64,000 nt of DNA from Pseudomonas mendocina (lineage in GTDB: Bacteria > Pseudomonadota > Gammaproteobacteria > Pseudomonadales > Pseudomonadaceae), in assembly GCF_003008615.1 (NCBI RefSeq), contig NZ_CP027657.1:2728001-2792000 (forward strand). The letters are read 5' to 3'. The notes beneath the pieces are model-generated. The model had not been told where the DNA came from. It made no database searches and was given only the letters and a program-made list of their open reading frames with translations. The position numbers and the translations under genes are program-made. Shown here one piece after another: positions 8,101 through 18,060 of this stretch. The stretch's first letter is position 1; the number at the start of each line of letters is the position of its first letter.

Positions 8101-8117
8101 AGATGTGCCTGGCAGCT

Positions 8118-8789
8118 TCAGCGCTTGAGCGTTTTCACGCCTTCGGCTGTGCCGAGCAGCAGCAGGTCGGCCGGGCGCGCGGCGAACAGGCCATTGGTGA
8201 CCACGCCAACGATGGCGTTGATGTCCGCTTCCAGCTTCACCGGGTCGACGATCGACATATTGTGCACGTCGAGGATGATGTTGCCGTTGTCGGTCAGTAC
8301 ACCTTCGCGGTACACCGGATCACCGCCCAGTTTCACCAGTTCGCGTGCCACGTGGCTGCGCGCCATGGGGATGACTTCCACCGGCAGCGGGAATTCGCCC
8401 AGTACCGGCACCAGCTTGCTGGCGTCTGCGATGCAGATGAAGGTCTTGGCCACCGCCGCGACGATCTTCTCGCGGGTCAGCGCGGCACCGCCGCCCTTGA
8501 TCAGGTGCAGGTGCTCGTCGCTCTCGTCGGCACCGTCGACGTAGAACTCCAGGTCGCTGACGGCGTTGAGGTCGTACACCGGGATGCCATGGCCTTTCAG
8601 GCGTGCGGCAGTGGCCTCGGAGCTGGCTACGGCGCCGTCGAACTCCATCTTGTGCTTGGCCAGTGCGTCGATGAAGAAGTTGGCGGTGGAGCCGGTACCG
8701 ACGCCGACGACACTCTTGCTGTCGAGACGGGGGAGGATGGTGTCGACGGCGGCCTGGGCCACGGCCTGTTTCAGCTGATCCTGGTTCAT
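8118..8789 (-). CDS. rpiA: Ribose-5-phosphate isomerase A
   Basis: A 223-residue enzyme of the non-oxidative pentose phosphate pathway that interconverts ribose-5-phosphate and ribulose-5-phosphate in the cytosol. Diagnostic RpiA motifs are present: [49 protein letters not shown] and [14 protein letters not shown]. Length equals the usual 220 residues. The start is ATG 8787-8789. It is divergent from ilvA and convergent with the cad operon. Confidence 0.96.
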   Translation of the reverse strand: MNQDQLKQAVAQAAVDTILPRLDSKSVVGVGTGSTANFFIDALAKHKMEFDGAVASSEATAARLKGHGIPVYDLNAVSDLEFYVDGADESDEHLHLIKGGGAALTREKIVAAVAKTFICIADASKLVPVLGEFPLPVEVIPMARSHVARELVKLGGDPVYREGVLTDNGNIILDVHNMSIVDPVKLEADINAIVGVVTNGLFAARPADLLLLGTAEGVKTLKR

Positions 8790-8830
8790 CGCGGGTGTGC
8801 GCCTGCAGGGTGTAGGGAAAAGAGGCGCGA

Positions 8831-8859
8831 ATTATAGCCGCAAGTGGCGTGTCGACGAG
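8831..8859 (-). promoter_or_regulatory. Possible rpiA promoter
   Basis: On the minus strand a perfect -10 TATAAT (8831-8836) lies 41 bp upstream of the rpiA start. The hexamer 17 bp further up (CTCGTC) matches the -35 poorly, so this is a candidate only. Confidence 0.35.
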
Positions 8860-8959
8860 CCATTCATCCGGGAAAACCCCGCGTTTCGTATGGTCGCCCG
8901 GTGCAGCGCTGGGGTAGACTCGGCAGTCCCCTCCAAGCCCGAAAACCTGCGAAATCGCC

Positions 8960-10474
8960 ATGCTCGAACAGTACGTGAAGAAGATCCTCACCTCGCGCGT
9001 CTACGACGTCGCGGTGGAAACCCCGCTGCAACCCGCCCGTCAGCTCAGCGAGCGTCTGGGCAACCAGATTCTGCTCAAGCGCGAAGATCTGCAGCCGGTG
9101 TACTCGTTCAAGATTCGTGGCGCCTACAACAAGCTGGCGCAACTCTCGGCAGAAGACCTGGCGCGTGGCGTGGTGACCGCCTCGGCTGGCAACCATGCCC
9201 AGGGCCTGGCGCTGGCCGCCAAGCACATGGGTGTGAAGGCGACCATCGTCATGCCGCGCACCACGCCTGAGCTGAAGGTGCAGGGCGTGCGCTCGCGTGG
9301 CGGTAAGGTGGTGCTGCACGGTGATGCCTTCCCCGAGGCGCTGGCGCATTCGCTGAAGCTGGTCGAGGAGAAGGGCTACACCTATATCCACCCTTACGAC
9401 GATCCGCTGGTGATCGCCGGGCAGGGCACGGTGGCGATGGAGATTCTCCGTCAGCATCAGGGCCGCCTCGATGCGGTGTTCGTGCCGGTTGGTGGCGGCG
9501 GCTTGATCGCCGGTATCGCGGCCTACATCAAATACCTGCGCCCCGAGGTGAAGGTGATCGGCGTCGAGCCGGACGACTCCAACTGCCTGCAGGCCGCCAT
9601 GGCCGCCGGTGAGCGCGTGGTGTTGCCGACCGTTGGGCTGTTCGCGGACGGTGTTGCCGTCGCGCAGATTGGCCAGCACACCTTCGATATCTGCAGGCAA
9701 TACGTCGATGAAGTGATCACCGTCAGCACCGACGAAATCTGCGCGGCGATCAAGGATATCTACGATGACACCCGCTCGATCACCGAGCCGGCCGGCGCTC
9801 TGGCCGTGGCCGGGATCAAGAAATACGTCGAGCGCGAAGGCATCAGCGAGCAGGTGCTGGTGGGCATCGACTCCGGCGCCAACGTCAACTTCGACCGTCT
9901 GCGCCATGTTGCCGAGCGTGCCGAACTGGGTGAGCGCCGCGAAGCGATCATCGCCGTGACCATCCCTGAGCAGCCGGGCAGCTTCAAGGCCTTCTGCGAG
10001 GCCCTCGGCAAGCGCCAGATCACCGAGTTCAACTACCGCTACAACACCGGCCGCGAGGCGCATATCTTCGTCGGCGTGCAGACTCACCCGGACAACGATC
10101 CGCGTGCGGCGCTGGTCGAGAGCCTGCGTGCGCAGGGCTTCCCGGTGCTCGACCTGACCGACAACGAGCTGGCCAAGTTGCATATCCGTCATATGGTCGG
10201 TGGCCATGCTGCCGGTGTCAGCGACGAGATGGTGTTCCGCTTCGAGTTCCCCGAGCGGCCGGGCGCACTGTTCAATTTCCTGCAGAAGCTCGGTGGGCGC
10301 TGGAATATCAGCATGTTCCACTACCGCAACCACGGTGCGGCGGACGGCCGCGTGGTCGCAGGTCTGCAGGTGCCGGACGCTGATCGCCACCTGGTTGCCG
10401 AGGCACTGGACGCCATCGGTTATCCCTACTGGGACGAAAGCGACAACCCTGCATACAGCCTGTTTCTTGGCTGA
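8960..10474 (+). CDS. ilvA: Biosynthetic threonine ammonia-lyase
   Basis: A 504-residue, full-length biosynthetic threonine deaminase, which converts L-threonine to 2-oxobutanoate in the first step of isoleucine synthesis. The catalytic PLP domain has the Schiff-base lysine in YSFKIRGAYNK (K51), TASAGNHAQG and the PLP-phosphate loop VGGGGLIAGI. The C-terminal third carries two ACT-like regulatory units (starting near VTIPEQPGSFKAF and RFEFPERPGALFNFL), the site of isoleucine/valine feedback in this family. Catabolic TdcB-type enzymes lack these, so this is the biosynthetic form. No strong Shine-Dalgarno is visible. It ends before a perfect hairpin. Confidence 0.95.
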   Translation: MLEQYVKKILTSRVYDVAVETPLQPARQLSERLGNQILLKREDLQPVYSFKIRGAYNKLAQLSAEDLARGVVTASAGNHAQGLALAAKHMGVKATIVMPRTTPELKVQGVRSRGGKVVLHGDAFPEALAHSLKLVEEKGYTYIHPYDDPLVIAGQGTVAMEILRQHQGRLDAVFVPVGGGGLIAGIAAYIKYLRPEVKVIGVEPDDSNCLQAAMAAGERVVLPTVGLFADGVAVAQIGQHTFDICRQYVDEVITVSTDEICAAIKDIYDDTRSITEPAGALAVAGIKKYVEREGISEQVLVGIDSGANVNFDRLRHVAERAELGERREAIIAVTIPEQPGSFKAFCEALGKRQITEFNYRYNTGREAHIFVGVQTHPDNDPRAALVESLRAQGFPVLDLTDNELAKLHIRHMVGGHAAGVSDEMVFRFEFPERPGALFNFLQKLGGRWNISMFHYRNHGAADGRVVAGLQVPDADRHLVAEALDAIGYPYWDESDNPAYSLFLG

Positions 10475-10484
10475 TTGAGCTTTG

Positions 10485-10512
10485 CATGGCCTCGGCAACT
10501 GCCGAGGCCATG
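10485..10512 (+). terminator. Hairpin after ilvA
   Basis: CATGGCCTCGGC and GCCGAGGCCATG form a perfect 12-bp stem with a 4-base loop, 10 bases after the ilvA stop. There is no T-run behind it, so it may protect the 3' end or terminate only weakly. Confidence 0.55.
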
Positions 10513-10547
10513 TCGCAATGCACGCATAAAATAATGAGGAAACCGTG

Positions 10548-10988
10548 ATGGAACACTACCTGCTGGTACGCATTCTCCACAGCGCGCCGGGCATCCTGCT
10601 GCTGCTCGGGCTGCTCGCTCATACCTTCATGCTGTGGAAGGCGCAGCGCGCTGGCGATGCCGCTGTGCTGGCGCGCAAGCTACGCGTGACGCTGCGCTAT
10701 AGCCTGCCGGCATTCACCGTGCTGGCGCTGAGCCTGCCGCTGAGCGGCTTCTGGCTGGTAGGCACGGCCGGCTGGCCGCTGGGGCAAACCTGGCTGCTGT
10801 TGGGCAACATTCTTTATGGCGTGATGATGTTGATCGGCCTGCTGCTGGCCGGTCGTCTTTCTGCCTGGCGCGCCCTGGCGGACACGCCTGCCCCTGTGGC
10901 GCTCAAGCGCCTGTGTCTGATCTATGCCGGGCTGATTCTGCTGCTGCTGATTGCCATCATGGCGCTGATGGGCGCCAAGCCGGCTTAA
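10548..10988 (+). CDS. DUF2269-type integral membrane protein
   Basis: A 146-residue protein with four strongly hydrophobic stretches at about residues 10-27, 50-70, 80-102 and 121-141, so an inner-membrane four-helix protein. Short sequence and layout fit the DUF2269 family, whose function is unknown. The start could be GTG 10545 or ATG 10548; the ATG is preferred because GAGGA lies at a good distance. It is a monocistronic gene between ilvA and a convergent phosphatase. No catalytic motif is visible. Confidence 0.65.
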   Translation: MEHYLLVRILHSAPGILLLLGLLAHTFMLWKAQRAGDAAVLARKLRVTLRYSLPAFTVLALSLPLSGFWLVGTAGWPLGQTWLLLGNILYGVMMLIGLLLAGRLSAWRALADTPAPVALKRLCLIYAGLILLLLIAIMALMGAKPA

Positions 10989-11055
10989 GCCGATCGGCGG
11001 GCTGCTCGCTTCGCTCGCGAGACCGCCCTACATATGCCGCGCGGCCGTAACGACC

Positions 11056-11709
11056 TCAGCGCAGCGAGATGACCGGCCAGCCGCGCTCGATGGCGGTGGC
11101 GCGCAGTGCATCGTCCGGGTCTACCGCCACCGGATTGGCCACGGCTTCGAGCAGCGGCAGGTCATTGCGCGAGTCGCTGTAGAAGTAGGCGCCGTCCAGG
11201 CTGTAGTCGGTTTGTGCCAGCCACTCGTTCAGACGAGTGATCTTGCCGGCCTGATAGCACGGTGTTCCGCTGATTACCCCGGTGTAGCGGCCATCGCTCA
11301 TACCGCATTCCGTGGCGATCAGGGTTTCCACGCCCAGGCGCTTGGCGATGGGGCCGGTAACGAAGCGGTTGGTGGCGGTGATGATCACCAGCTTGTCGCC
11401 AGCAGCACGGTGCTCGGCGAGCAGCGCCTCGCCCTTGGCCAGGATGATCGGCTCGATCACTTCGGCCATGAATTCGCGATGCCATTGATCCAGTTGCGAC
11501 ATATCGCTACGGCCGAGAATCGCCTGGCTGAAATTCTGGTAGGCCACCACATCCAGCTTGCCGGCGCAGTAATCGGCATAGAAAGCGTCGTTGCGCGCCA
11601 GATATTCGGCCGCGTCGACCAGGCCACGCTGGCAGACGAATTCGCCCCAGCTGTGATCGCTGTCGCCGGCGAGCAGGGTGTTGTCGAGGTCGAATAAGGC
11701 CAAGCGCAC
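11056..11709 (-). CDS. HAD-superfamily (subfamily IB) phosphatase, SerB-like
   Basis: A 217-residue HAD-IB hydrolase. Motif I is [12 protein letters not shown] near the N-terminus, motif II is the IITATNRF stretch in the middle, and motif IV is [14 protein letters not shown], all as in phosphoserine-phosphatase-like enzymes. A helical cap sits between motifs I and II. The start is a GTG (11707-11709) placing motif I at residue 5. Substrate unknown: such stand-alone HAD-IB enzymes have been assigned to phosphoserine, histidinol phosphate or phospholipids. It is divergent from rppH. Confidence 0.85.
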   Translation of the reverse strand: MRLALFDLDNTLLAGDSDHSWGEFVCQRGLVDAAEYLARNDAFYADYCAGKLDVVAYQNFSQAILGRSDMSQLDQWHREFMAEVIEPIILAKGEALLAEHRAAGDKLVIITATNRFVTGPIAKRLGVETLIATECGMSDGRYTGVISGTPCYQAGKITRLNEWLAQTDYSLDGAYFYSDSRNDLPLLEAVANPVAVDPDDALRATAIERGWPVISLR

Positions 11710-11854
11710 GGTTCTGTACCTGTTCAGCTGATGGTGGGAAGCGCGCCAGAATAGCGGCTTTGGCCGGGCTTTCCCACTGCGTCGAAACCCGCATTGCTGC
11801 TGTCATCGGCTTTGTGGAACAATGCCGGAACTTGCGTCTACGAGGTTGTGTGCC

Positions 11855-12334
11855 GTGATCGATTCTGATGGTTTCCGCCCGAATGTCGGCATCATCCTGA
11901 CCAATGATGTCGGTCAGGTGCTGTGGGCCAGGCGCATCAATCAGGATGCCTGGCAGTTTCCTCAAGGCGGGATCAATGATCACGAGTCGCCGGAGGAGGC
12001 GCTGTACCGCGAGCTCAATGAAGAGGTGGGGCTGGAAGAGAAGGATGTGAAGATCCTTGCCTGCACCCGCGGTTGGTTGCGTTATCGTCTGCCTCAGCGT
12101 CTGGTGCGTACCCACAGCCAGCCACTGTGCATCGGGCAGAAACAGAAGTGGTTCCTGCTGCGCCTGACCGGCTCCGAAGACCGGGTGCGCATGGATCTCA
12201 CCGGAAAACCTGAGTTCGATGGCTGGCGTTGGGTCAGTTACTGGTACCCGCTGGGCCAGGTGGTCACATTCAAGCGCGAAGTCTATCGCCGCGCCCTCAA
12301 GGAACTCGCCCCGCGTCTGTTAGCACGCGACTGA
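11855..12334 (+). CDS. rppH: RNA pyrophosphohydrolase RppH (NudH)
   Basis: A 159-residue Nudix hydrolase that removes pyrophosphate from the 5' end of mRNA, opening it to RNase E decay. The Nudix box starts at [17 protein letters not shown] and continues NEEVGL. The N-terminus [15 protein letters not shown] and the WFLLRL and [14 protein letters not shown] segments are specific to RppH. The start is GTG 11855, with GAGG 9 bases before it; the longer frame from 11822 adds non-conserved residues. It is 19 bp from ptsP, a pairing also seen in other gamma-proteobacteria, and probably in one operon with it. Confidence 0.95.
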   Translation: MIDSDGFRPNVGIILTNDVGQVLWARRINQDAWQFPQGGINDHESPEEALYRELNEEVGLEEKDVKILACTRGWLRYRLPQRLVRTHSQPLCIGQKQKWFLLRLTGSEDRVRMDLTGKPEFDGWRWVSYWYPLGQVVTFKREVYRRALKELAPRLLARD

Positions 12335-12353
12335 TTACGGATCCCACTCGAGC

Positions 12354-14633
12354 ATGCTCAATACGCTGCGCAAGATCGTCCAGGAAGTGAACGCCGCCAA
12401 GGATCTCAAGGCGGCGTTGACGATCATCGTGCAGCGGGTGAAGGAAGCCATGGGCAGTCAGGTCTGCTCGGTCTACCTGCTCGATCCGGAAACCAACCGT
12501 TTCGTCCTGATGGCCACCGACGGCCTCAACAAACGCTCCATCGGCAAGGTCAGCATGGCCCCGAGCGAAGGCCTGGTCGGCCTGGTCGGTAGCCGTGAGG
12601 AGCCGCTCAACCTCGAAGACGCTGCCAGTCACCCGCGGTATCGCTACTTTGCCGAGACCGGTGAGGAGCGTTACGCCTCTTTCCTCGGTGCGCCGATCAT
12701 CCACCACCGTCGGGTGATGGGCGTACTGGTGGTGCAGCAGAAGGAGCGCCGCCAGTTCGACGAGGGCGAAGAGGCCTTCCTGGTCACCATGAGCGCGCAG
12801 CTCGCCGGCGTTATCGCCCACGCCGAGGCCACTGGCACCATTCGTGGTCTGGGGCGCCAGGGCAAGGGTGTGCAGGAGGCCAAGTTCGTCGGCGTGCCGG
12901 GTGCACCCGGTGCTGCCGTGGGCACCGCCGTGGTGGTACTGCCACCGGCCGACCTCAACGTGGTGCCGGATCGCGGCATCGATGACATCGAGGCCGAGCT
13001 GGCACTGTTCGACAAGGCGCTCGGTTGGGTGCGCGAGGACATGCAGGAGCTGTCCGAGAAACTCGCCACGCAACTGCGCAAGGAAGAACTGGCGCTGTTC
13101 GACGTCTACCTGATGATGCTCGACGATGCCGCCTTGGGTAACGAGGTGCGCAAGATCATCCGCACCGGCCAGTGGGCCCAGGGGGCGCTGCGCCAGGTGG
13201 TGCTCGACCATGTCGGGCGATTCGAGCTGATGGATGATGCCTATCTGCGCGAGCGCGCCTCCGACGTGCGCGACCTCGGCCGCCGCCTGCTCGCCTACCT
13301 GCAGGAAGAGCGCAAGACCTCCCTGGTCTACCCGGACAACACCATCCTGGTCAGCGAGGAATTGTCGCCCGCGATGCTCGGCGAGGTGCCCGAAGGCAAG
13401 CTCGCAGGCCTGATCTCGGTCACGGGGTCAGGCAACTCCCATGTAGCGATCTTCGCCCGTGCCATGGGCATTCCCACGGTGATGGGTGTAGTCGACCTGC
13501 CGTACTCGAAGATCGACGGCATCAAGCTGATCGTCGATGGCTATCACGGTGAAGTCTTCACCAACCCCAGCGATCTGCTGAGCAAGCAGTACGCCGATGT
13601 GGTCGAGGAGGAGCGCCAGCTCACCGAAGGCCTTGATGCCCTGCGTGAGCTACCCTGCGAGACGCTCGATGGTCATCGCATGCCGTTGTGGGTCAATACC
13701 GGCCTGCTCGCCGACGTGGCTCGTGCCCAGCAGCGCGGTGCCGAGGGTGTCGGCCTGTATCGCACCGAAGTGCCGTTCATGATCAATGAGCGCTTCCCCA
13801 GCGAGAAGGAACAGCTGGCCACCTATCGCGAGCAGTTGCAGGCGTTCCACCCGCTGCCGGTGACCATGCGCACGCTGGATATCGGTGGGGACAAGGCGCT
13901 GTCCTATTTCCCGATCAAGGAGGAAAATCCTTTCCTCGGCTGGCGTGGCATTCGCGTCACGCTCGACCACCCGGAAATCTTCCTGGTGCAGGTGCGGGCG
14001 ATGCTCAAGGCCAGCGAAGGGCTGAACAATCTGCGCATCCTGATGCCGATGATTTCCGGCATCCAGGAGCTGGAGGAGGCGCTGCATCTGATTCACCGCG
14101 CCTGGGGCGAAGTGCGAGACGAAGGCACCGACGTGCCCTTGCCGCCGATCGGCGTGATGATCGAGATTCCCGCTGCGGTCTACCAGACCCGCGAGCTGGC
14201 GCGTCAGGTCGACTTTCTCTCGGTCGGCTCCAACGACCTGACGCAATACCTGCTGGCGGTTGATCGCAATAACCCGCGGGTGGCCGACCTCTACGACTTC
14301 CTCCATCCGGCCGTGCTGCAGGCACTGCAGAAGGTGGTCAACGACTCCCACGCCGAAGGCAAGCCGGTGAGCATCTGCGGCGAGATGGCTGGCGATCCGG
14401 CAGCTGCTGTGCTGCTGCTGGCCATGGGGTTCGACTCCTTGTCGATGAACGCCACCAACCTGCCCAAGGTGAAATGGCTGCTGCGCCAGATCACTCAGAG
14501 CAAGGCCAGCGACCTGCTCGGCCAGGTGATGACCATGGACAACCCGCACCTGATCTACAGCACCTTGCACCTGGCGCTGCGCAACCTCGGCCTGGGTCGG
14601 GTGATCAACCCCGCCTCGAATATCCAGGCCTGA
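12354..14633 (+). CDS. ptsP: PEP-protein phosphotransferase PtsP (EI-Ntr)
   Basis: A 759-residue first enzyme of the nitrogen phosphotransferase system, passing phosphate from PEP to NPr and on to PtsN. Residues 1-165 form a GAF sensor domain (glutamine-responsive in E. coli). The EI part follows: PEP-utiliser N domain, the phosphohistidine domain with GSGNSHVAIFARAMGIPTVMG (H363), and the PEP-binding TIM barrel (GVGLYRTEVPFM, LDIGGDKAL, MIEIPAAV, FLSVGSNDLTQYLLAVDRNN, ICGEMAGD). Length is normal for PtsP. In pseudomonads the system influences nitrogen and polymer metabolism and antibiotic tolerance. Confidence 0.95.
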   Translation: MLNTLRKIVQEVNAAKDLKAALTIIVQRVKEAMGSQVCSVYLLDPETNRFVLMATDGLNKRSIGKVSMAPSEGLVGLVGSREEPLNLEDAASHPRYRYFAETGEERYASFLGAPIIHHRRVMGVLVVQQKERRQFDEGEEAFLVTMSAQLAGVIAHAEATGTIRGLGRQGKGVQEAKFVGVPGAPGAAVGTAVVVLPPADLNVVPDRGIDDIEAELALFDKALGWVREDMQELSEKLATQLRKEELALFDVYLMMLDDAALGNEVRKIIRTGQWAQGALRQVVLDHVGRFELMDDAYLRERASDVRDLGRRLLAYLQEERKTSLVYPDNTILVSEELSPAMLGEVPEGKLAGLISVTGSGNSHVAIFARAMGIPTVMGVVDLPYSKIDGIKLIVDGYHGEVFTNPSDLLSKQYADVVEEERQLTEGLDALRELPCETLDGHRMPLWVNTGLLADVARAQQRGAEGVGLYRTEVPFMINERFPSEKEQLATYREQLQAFHPLPVTMRTLDIGGDKALSYFPIKEENPFLGWRGIRVTLDHPEIFLVQVRAMLKASEGLNNLRILMPMISGIQELEEALHLIHRAWGEVRDEGTDVPLPPIGVMIEIPAAVYQTRELARQVDFLSVGSNDLTQYLLAVDRNNPRVADLYDFLHPAVLQALQKVVNDSHAEGKPVSICGEMAGDPAAAVLLLAMGFDSLSMNATNLPKVKWLLRQITQSKASDLLGQVMTMDNPHLIYSTLHLALRNLGLGRVINPASNIQA

Positions 14634-14683
14634 AAAACGGATGCAGGCCATGTAGCCTCAAATATGCAGGGAGTGCTCCGCCG

Positions 14684-14749
14684 GGTAGGGTGCGCTGTGC
14701 GCACCATGTGATGAGCGAGCCGATTCCGGTGCGCATGGCGCACCCTACC
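14684..14749. repeat. Imperfect inverted repeat with GGTAGGGTGCGC arms
   Basis: GGTAGGGTGCGC (from 14684) and GCGCACCCTACC (ending 14749) are perfect inverted outer arms, with GTGCGCACC and GGTGCGCAT forming inner pairs. GTAGGGTGCGC elements are a common intergenic family in this genus. The right arm runs into the last codons of the NRDE gene. It may terminate ptsP and/or that gene. Confidence 0.6.
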
Positions 14750-15491
14750 TGGTCTCCAGGTTGACCTCGCCCAGCAAGGCTCCATGCGGGCCGAAGCTTC
14801 GTTCGCTGATCCGCCAACTGCCGTCTTGCCAGAGCGCCAGAGTGGTGCTGGCGCGGGTGCCATATGCCGCGCTGGTGATGAATACGCTCGACAGCAGGCG
14901 CTCCGTGGCCAGGCCGACGCCGGTATCTGGCAGCAGATGATCGGCGGCTTGCCGGTTATGGGCCATGATCGCCATCAGGGCTTCGTCATCGGCGTCGGTA
15001 CTGACCTGTAGTGCTCTTCTGGTCTGTGTCAGCTTTGGCCAGGGCGTATCGAGATTCGCGTTGGACAGGCCGTAGACGCCGCTCTCAAGGCACCTTGCTT
15101 CACCTTCATGTGAGTTGAAGTGCCAGAGCTGCGTGGTATCGCCGAGTAGCAGGTTGAAGCCGGCATATTGTTCGGCACTGCGCATGACGTGTTGCAGGTA
15201 GGCTCGCGGCGACATGTCGCCGCGCAGGAAGTCTGCGCTCAGCTCGCCACGCGAGCGAGCACGGGTTGGCTGGCGTGGGTTGCGAATATTGGTCAGGGCG
15301 GCGAAACGGCCACTGGCCGTGATGCCCAGCCAGGTACCTCCGGCCTCCAGGTCGCGCCCGGCGAACAGCCCCGGTGCATCTTTCCATTCGCCCAGCGCTG
15401 CGCTGGGGCGGGCATAGAACTCATCGCGGTTGGCCGCCAGGCGAAGCGCTAGCGGGTTCTCCGGGCGCCAGGCAAAAACGATCAGGCACAT
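14745..15491 (-). CDS. NRDE family (TANGO2-like) protein
   Basis: A 248-residue NRDE-family protein. The start ATG 15489-15491 gives MCLIVFAW; Cys2 would be exposed after methionine removal, as in N-terminal-nucleophile hydrolase folds predicted for the family. The name-giving NRDE motif follows in LAANRDEFYARP, then GGTWLGIT and ALTNIRNP. TANGO2-type proteins have been connected with haem or lipid handling in eukaryotes; the bacterial role is not established. The longer frame begins in the divergent promoter region and is rejected. Confidence 0.85.
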   Translation of the reverse strand: MCLIVFAWRPENPLALRLAANRDEFYARPSAALGEWKDAPGLFAGRDLEAGGTWLGITASGRFAALTNIRNPRQPTRARSRGELSADFLRGDMSPRAYLQHVMRSAEQYAGFNLLLGDTTQLWHFNSHEGEARCLESGVYGLSNANLDTPWPKLTQTRRALQVSTDADDEALMAIMAHNRQAADHLLPDTGVGLATERLLSSVFITSAAYGTRASTTLALWQDGSWRISERSFGPHGALLGEVNLETR

Positions 15492-15615
15492 TGGGCTTAC
15501 CGAGCAAGGGTGTCCACGCAGGCTAACGGGGTAGCGCCACCTGGGCAACCGTCGGCTCCGGCTGCCGCTGGTGAGGCTTTTCCGCTACCATGCCGCTTTG
15601 TTTTCGGGGGTGTCG

Positions 15616-16398
15616 ATGGAACTGCTGCTGTACCTGCTGCTGGGGGCGGCGGCTGGCGTGCTGGCCGGCCTGTTCGGCGTAGGTGGCGGAATCATCATCG
15701 TTCCGGTGCTGGTGCTGAGCTTCACCTCGCACGGCATCGCACCCGAGATCCTGACCCATCTGGCAGTAGGCACGTCCTTGGCCACCATCGTCTTCACTTC
15801 GATCAACTCCACGCTCGAGCACCATCGCCGTGGCGCCGTGCGCTGGCCGCTGTTTCGCTGGCTGACGCTGGGTATCGTGCTCGGCACCGTGCTGGGAGCG
15901 CTGACGGCGGCGGCGATCAAGGGCGAATGGCTGCAGAAGATCATCGGCACTTTTGCCGTGGTCATCGCCATTCAGCTGGCGCTGGATCTGAAACCTCGTG
16001 CCAGCCGCGATGTCCCAGGCAAGCCTGGGCTGACCGCTGCCGGCGGTGTGATTGGTTGGGCCTCGGCGATCTTCGGTATCGGTGGTGGTTCGCTGACCGT
16101 ACCGTTTCTGGTCTGGCGTAGTGTGCCGATGCAGCAGGCCGTGGCCACCTCGGCTGCCTGTGGCTTGCCCATCGCCATCGCCGGTGCCCTGAGTTTCATC
16201 TGGACCGGCTGGGGCAACCCGCAGTTGCCGCAGTGGAGTCTGGGCTTCGTTTATCTGCCGGGGTTGCTGGGTATTGCGCTGACCAGCATGTTCTTCGCCC
16301 GTATCGGTGCGCGCCTGGCTCATCGCCTGTCGCCGCGCCTGCTCAAGCGTATGTTTGCCCTGCTGTTGTTCAGCGTGGGTTTGAGTTTCCTCGTTTAA
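15616..16398 (+). CDS. TSUP-family (TauE/SafE) membrane transporter
   Basis: A 260-residue integral membrane protein with about eight hydrophobic segments. The duplicated TSUP signatures are visible: [19 protein letters not shown] in the first half and [20 protein letters not shown] in the second. The family exports or imports sulfur- or carbon-containing organic anions (sulfoacetate, taurine, sulfite); the substrate here is unknown. ATG 15616 is chosen over 15571 because GGGGG lies just upstream and the first helix then starts at residue 2. It is 10 bp upstream of lgt, so co-transcribed with lgt-thyA. Confidence 0.9.
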   Translation: MELLLYLLLGAAAGVLAGLFGVGGGIIIVPVLVLSFTSHGIAPEILTHLAVGTSLATIVFTSINSTLEHHRRGAVRWPLFRWLTLGIVLGTVLGALTAAAIKGEWLQKIIGTFAVVIAIQLALDLKPRASRDVPGKPGLTAAGGVIGWASAIFGIGGGSLTVPFLVWRSVPMQQAVATSAACGLPIAIAGALSFIWTGWGNPQLPQWSLGFVYLPGLLGIALTSMFFARIGARLAHRLSPRLLKRMFALLLFSVGLSFLV

Positions 16399-16408
16399 GG
16401 AGTTTCGG

Positions 16409-17212
16409 ATGCTGCCTTATCCGCAGATCGACCCGGTGGCCCTCGCTCTCGGGCCTTTGAAAATCCACTGGTACGGCCTGATGTACCTGGTCGGTATCGG
16501 CGGTGCCTGGTGGCTGGCTTCGCGCCGGCTGAACCGTTTCGATGCGACCTGGAACAAGGAGAAACTTTCCGATCTGGTGTTCTGGGTCGCCATGGGGGTG
16601 ATTCTCGGTGGACGCCTGGGTTACGTCCTTTTTTACGATCTTGCAGCCTACATCGCCGAACCCGCGAAGATCCTGCGTATCTGGGAAGGCGGCATGTCCT
16701 TCCATGGCGGGTTGATCGGCGTGATGCTGGCTACCTGGTGGTTCGGCAAGCGCAACGGCAAGAGCTTCTTCGAACTGATGGATTTCATCGCGCCGCTGGT
16801 GCCGATCGGCCTGGGTGCTGGACGCATCGGCAACTTCATCAATGCCGAGCTGTGGGGCAAGGCCACCGACGTGCCGTGGGCGATGGTCTTTCCCACCGAC
16901 CCGCAGCAACTGGCGCGCCATCCGTCGCAGCTGTACCAGTTCGCCCTGGAAGGCGTGGCGCTGTTCACCATCCTCTGGTTCTACTCGCGCAAGCCGCGTC
17001 CGACCATGGCGGTCTCCGGCATGTTCGCCGTGTGCTACGGCATCTTCCGGTTCATCGTCGAATTCGTCCGTGTGCCTGACGCCCAGCTCGGCTACCTGGC
17101 CTTCGGCTGGGTGACCATGGGCCAGATCCTCTGCATACCGATGATCCTCGCCGGCCTGGGTCTGATCGCCTATGCCTACAAGCGCCAGGCCGCCCAGGGA
17201 GTCGCGCCATGA
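16409..17212 (+). CDS. lgt: Prolipoprotein diacylglyceryl transferase
   Basis: A 267-residue inner-membrane enzyme that attaches diacylglycerol from phosphatidylglycerol to the lipobox cysteine of prolipoproteins. The Lgt signature [15 protein letters not shown] and the FHGGLIG motif with its essential histidine are present, along with seven hydrophobic segments. The start is preceded by AAGGAG. The stop codon overlaps the thyA start (ATGA), indicating translational coupling; lgt-thyA adjacency is widely conserved in proteobacteria. Confidence 0.96.
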   Translation: MLPYPQIDPVALALGPLKIHWYGLMYLVGIGGAWWLASRRLNRFDATWNKEKLSDLVFWVAMGVILGGRLGYVLFYDLAAYIAEPAKILRIWEGGMSFHGGLIGVMLATWWFGKRNGKSFFELMDFIAPLVPIGLGAGRIGNFINAELWGKATDVPWAMVFPTDPQQLARHPSQLYQFALEGVALFTILWFYSRKPRPTMAVSGMFAVCYGIFRFIVEFVRVPDAQLGYLAFGWVTMGQILCIPMILAGLGLIAYAYKRQAAQGVAP

Positions 17213-18003
17213 AACAGTACCTCGACCTGATGCGCCATGTGCGCGAACACGGCACTTTCAAGGAAGACCGCACCGGCACCGGCACCTACAGCGTGTTCGG
17301 CCACCAGATGCGCTTCGACCTGGCCGATGGTTTCCCCATCGTCACCACCAAGAAGTGCCATTTGCGCTCGATCATCATCGAATTGCTGTGGTTCCTGCAA
17401 GGCGATACCAATATCAAGTACCTGAAGGACAACGGCGTCAGCATCTGGGACGAGTGGGCCGACGAGAACGGCAATCTTGGTCCGGTGTATGGCTACCAAT
17501 GGCGCAGCTGGCCGTCGCCCAATGGCGAGTCGATCGACCAGATCAGCAAGCTGATCGAGATGATCAAGAAGAACCCTGACTCGCGCCGCCTGATCGTCTC
17601 GGCCTGGAACCCGGCGCTGGTCGAGCAGATGGCGCTGCCGCCCTGCCACGCGTTGTTCCAGTTCTATGTGGCGGACGGCAAGCTGAGCTGCCAGCTCTAT
17701 CAGCGTTCGGCGGATATCTTCCTCGGCGTGCCTTTCAACATCGCCAGCTATGCGTTGCTGACGCTGATGGTGGCGCAGGTCTGTGGCCTGCAGCCGGGCG
17801 AGTTCATCTGGACGGGCGGTGACTGTCACCTGTACGCCAACCATATCGAGCAGACGGATCTGCAATTGACCCGTCAGCCGCTGCCGCTGCCGACCATGAA
17901 GCTCAACCCGGAAGTGAAGGATCTGTTCGCCTTCAAATTCGAGGACTTCGAGCTGGTAGGCTACGAAGCGCATCCGCATATCAAGGCGCCGGTGGCGGTG
18001 TGA
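17209..18003 (+). CDS. thyA: Thymidylate synthase
   Basis: A 264-residue ThyA, the standard length, converting dUMP to dTMP with methylene-tetrahydrofolate. The nucleophile is C146 in [12 protein letters not shown]; the phosphate-binding [10 protein letters not shown] and C-terminal HIKAPVAV are intact. It overlaps lgt by 4 bp. Its cofactor product dihydrofolate is recycled by FolA, encoded further along at 22527. A weak hairpin (GCTCTG...CAGAGC, 18019-18041) follows. Confidence 0.97.
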   Translation: MKQYLDLMRHVREHGTFKEDRTGTGTYSVFGHQMRFDLADGFPIVTTKKCHLRSIIIELLWFLQGDTNIKYLKDNGVSIWDEWADENGNLGPVYGYQWRSWPSPNGESIDQISKLIEMIKKNPDSRRLIVSAWNPALVEQMALPPCHALFQFYVADGKLSCQLYQRSADIFLGVPFNIASYALLTLMVAQVCGLQPGEFIWTGGDCHLYANHIEQTDLQLTRQPLPLPTMKLNPEVKDLFAFKFEDFELVGYEAHPHIKAPVAV

Positions 18004-18060
18004 GGTGGAAGTGAGTGGGCTCTGGTGGGCTGAAGCAGAGCGCCAGGGCTCCGTCGGTGC

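Noticed and set aside
8864..10498. 544-residue minus-strand frame
   Set aside because: Antisense to ilvA; low-quality His/Arg/Gln-rich product.
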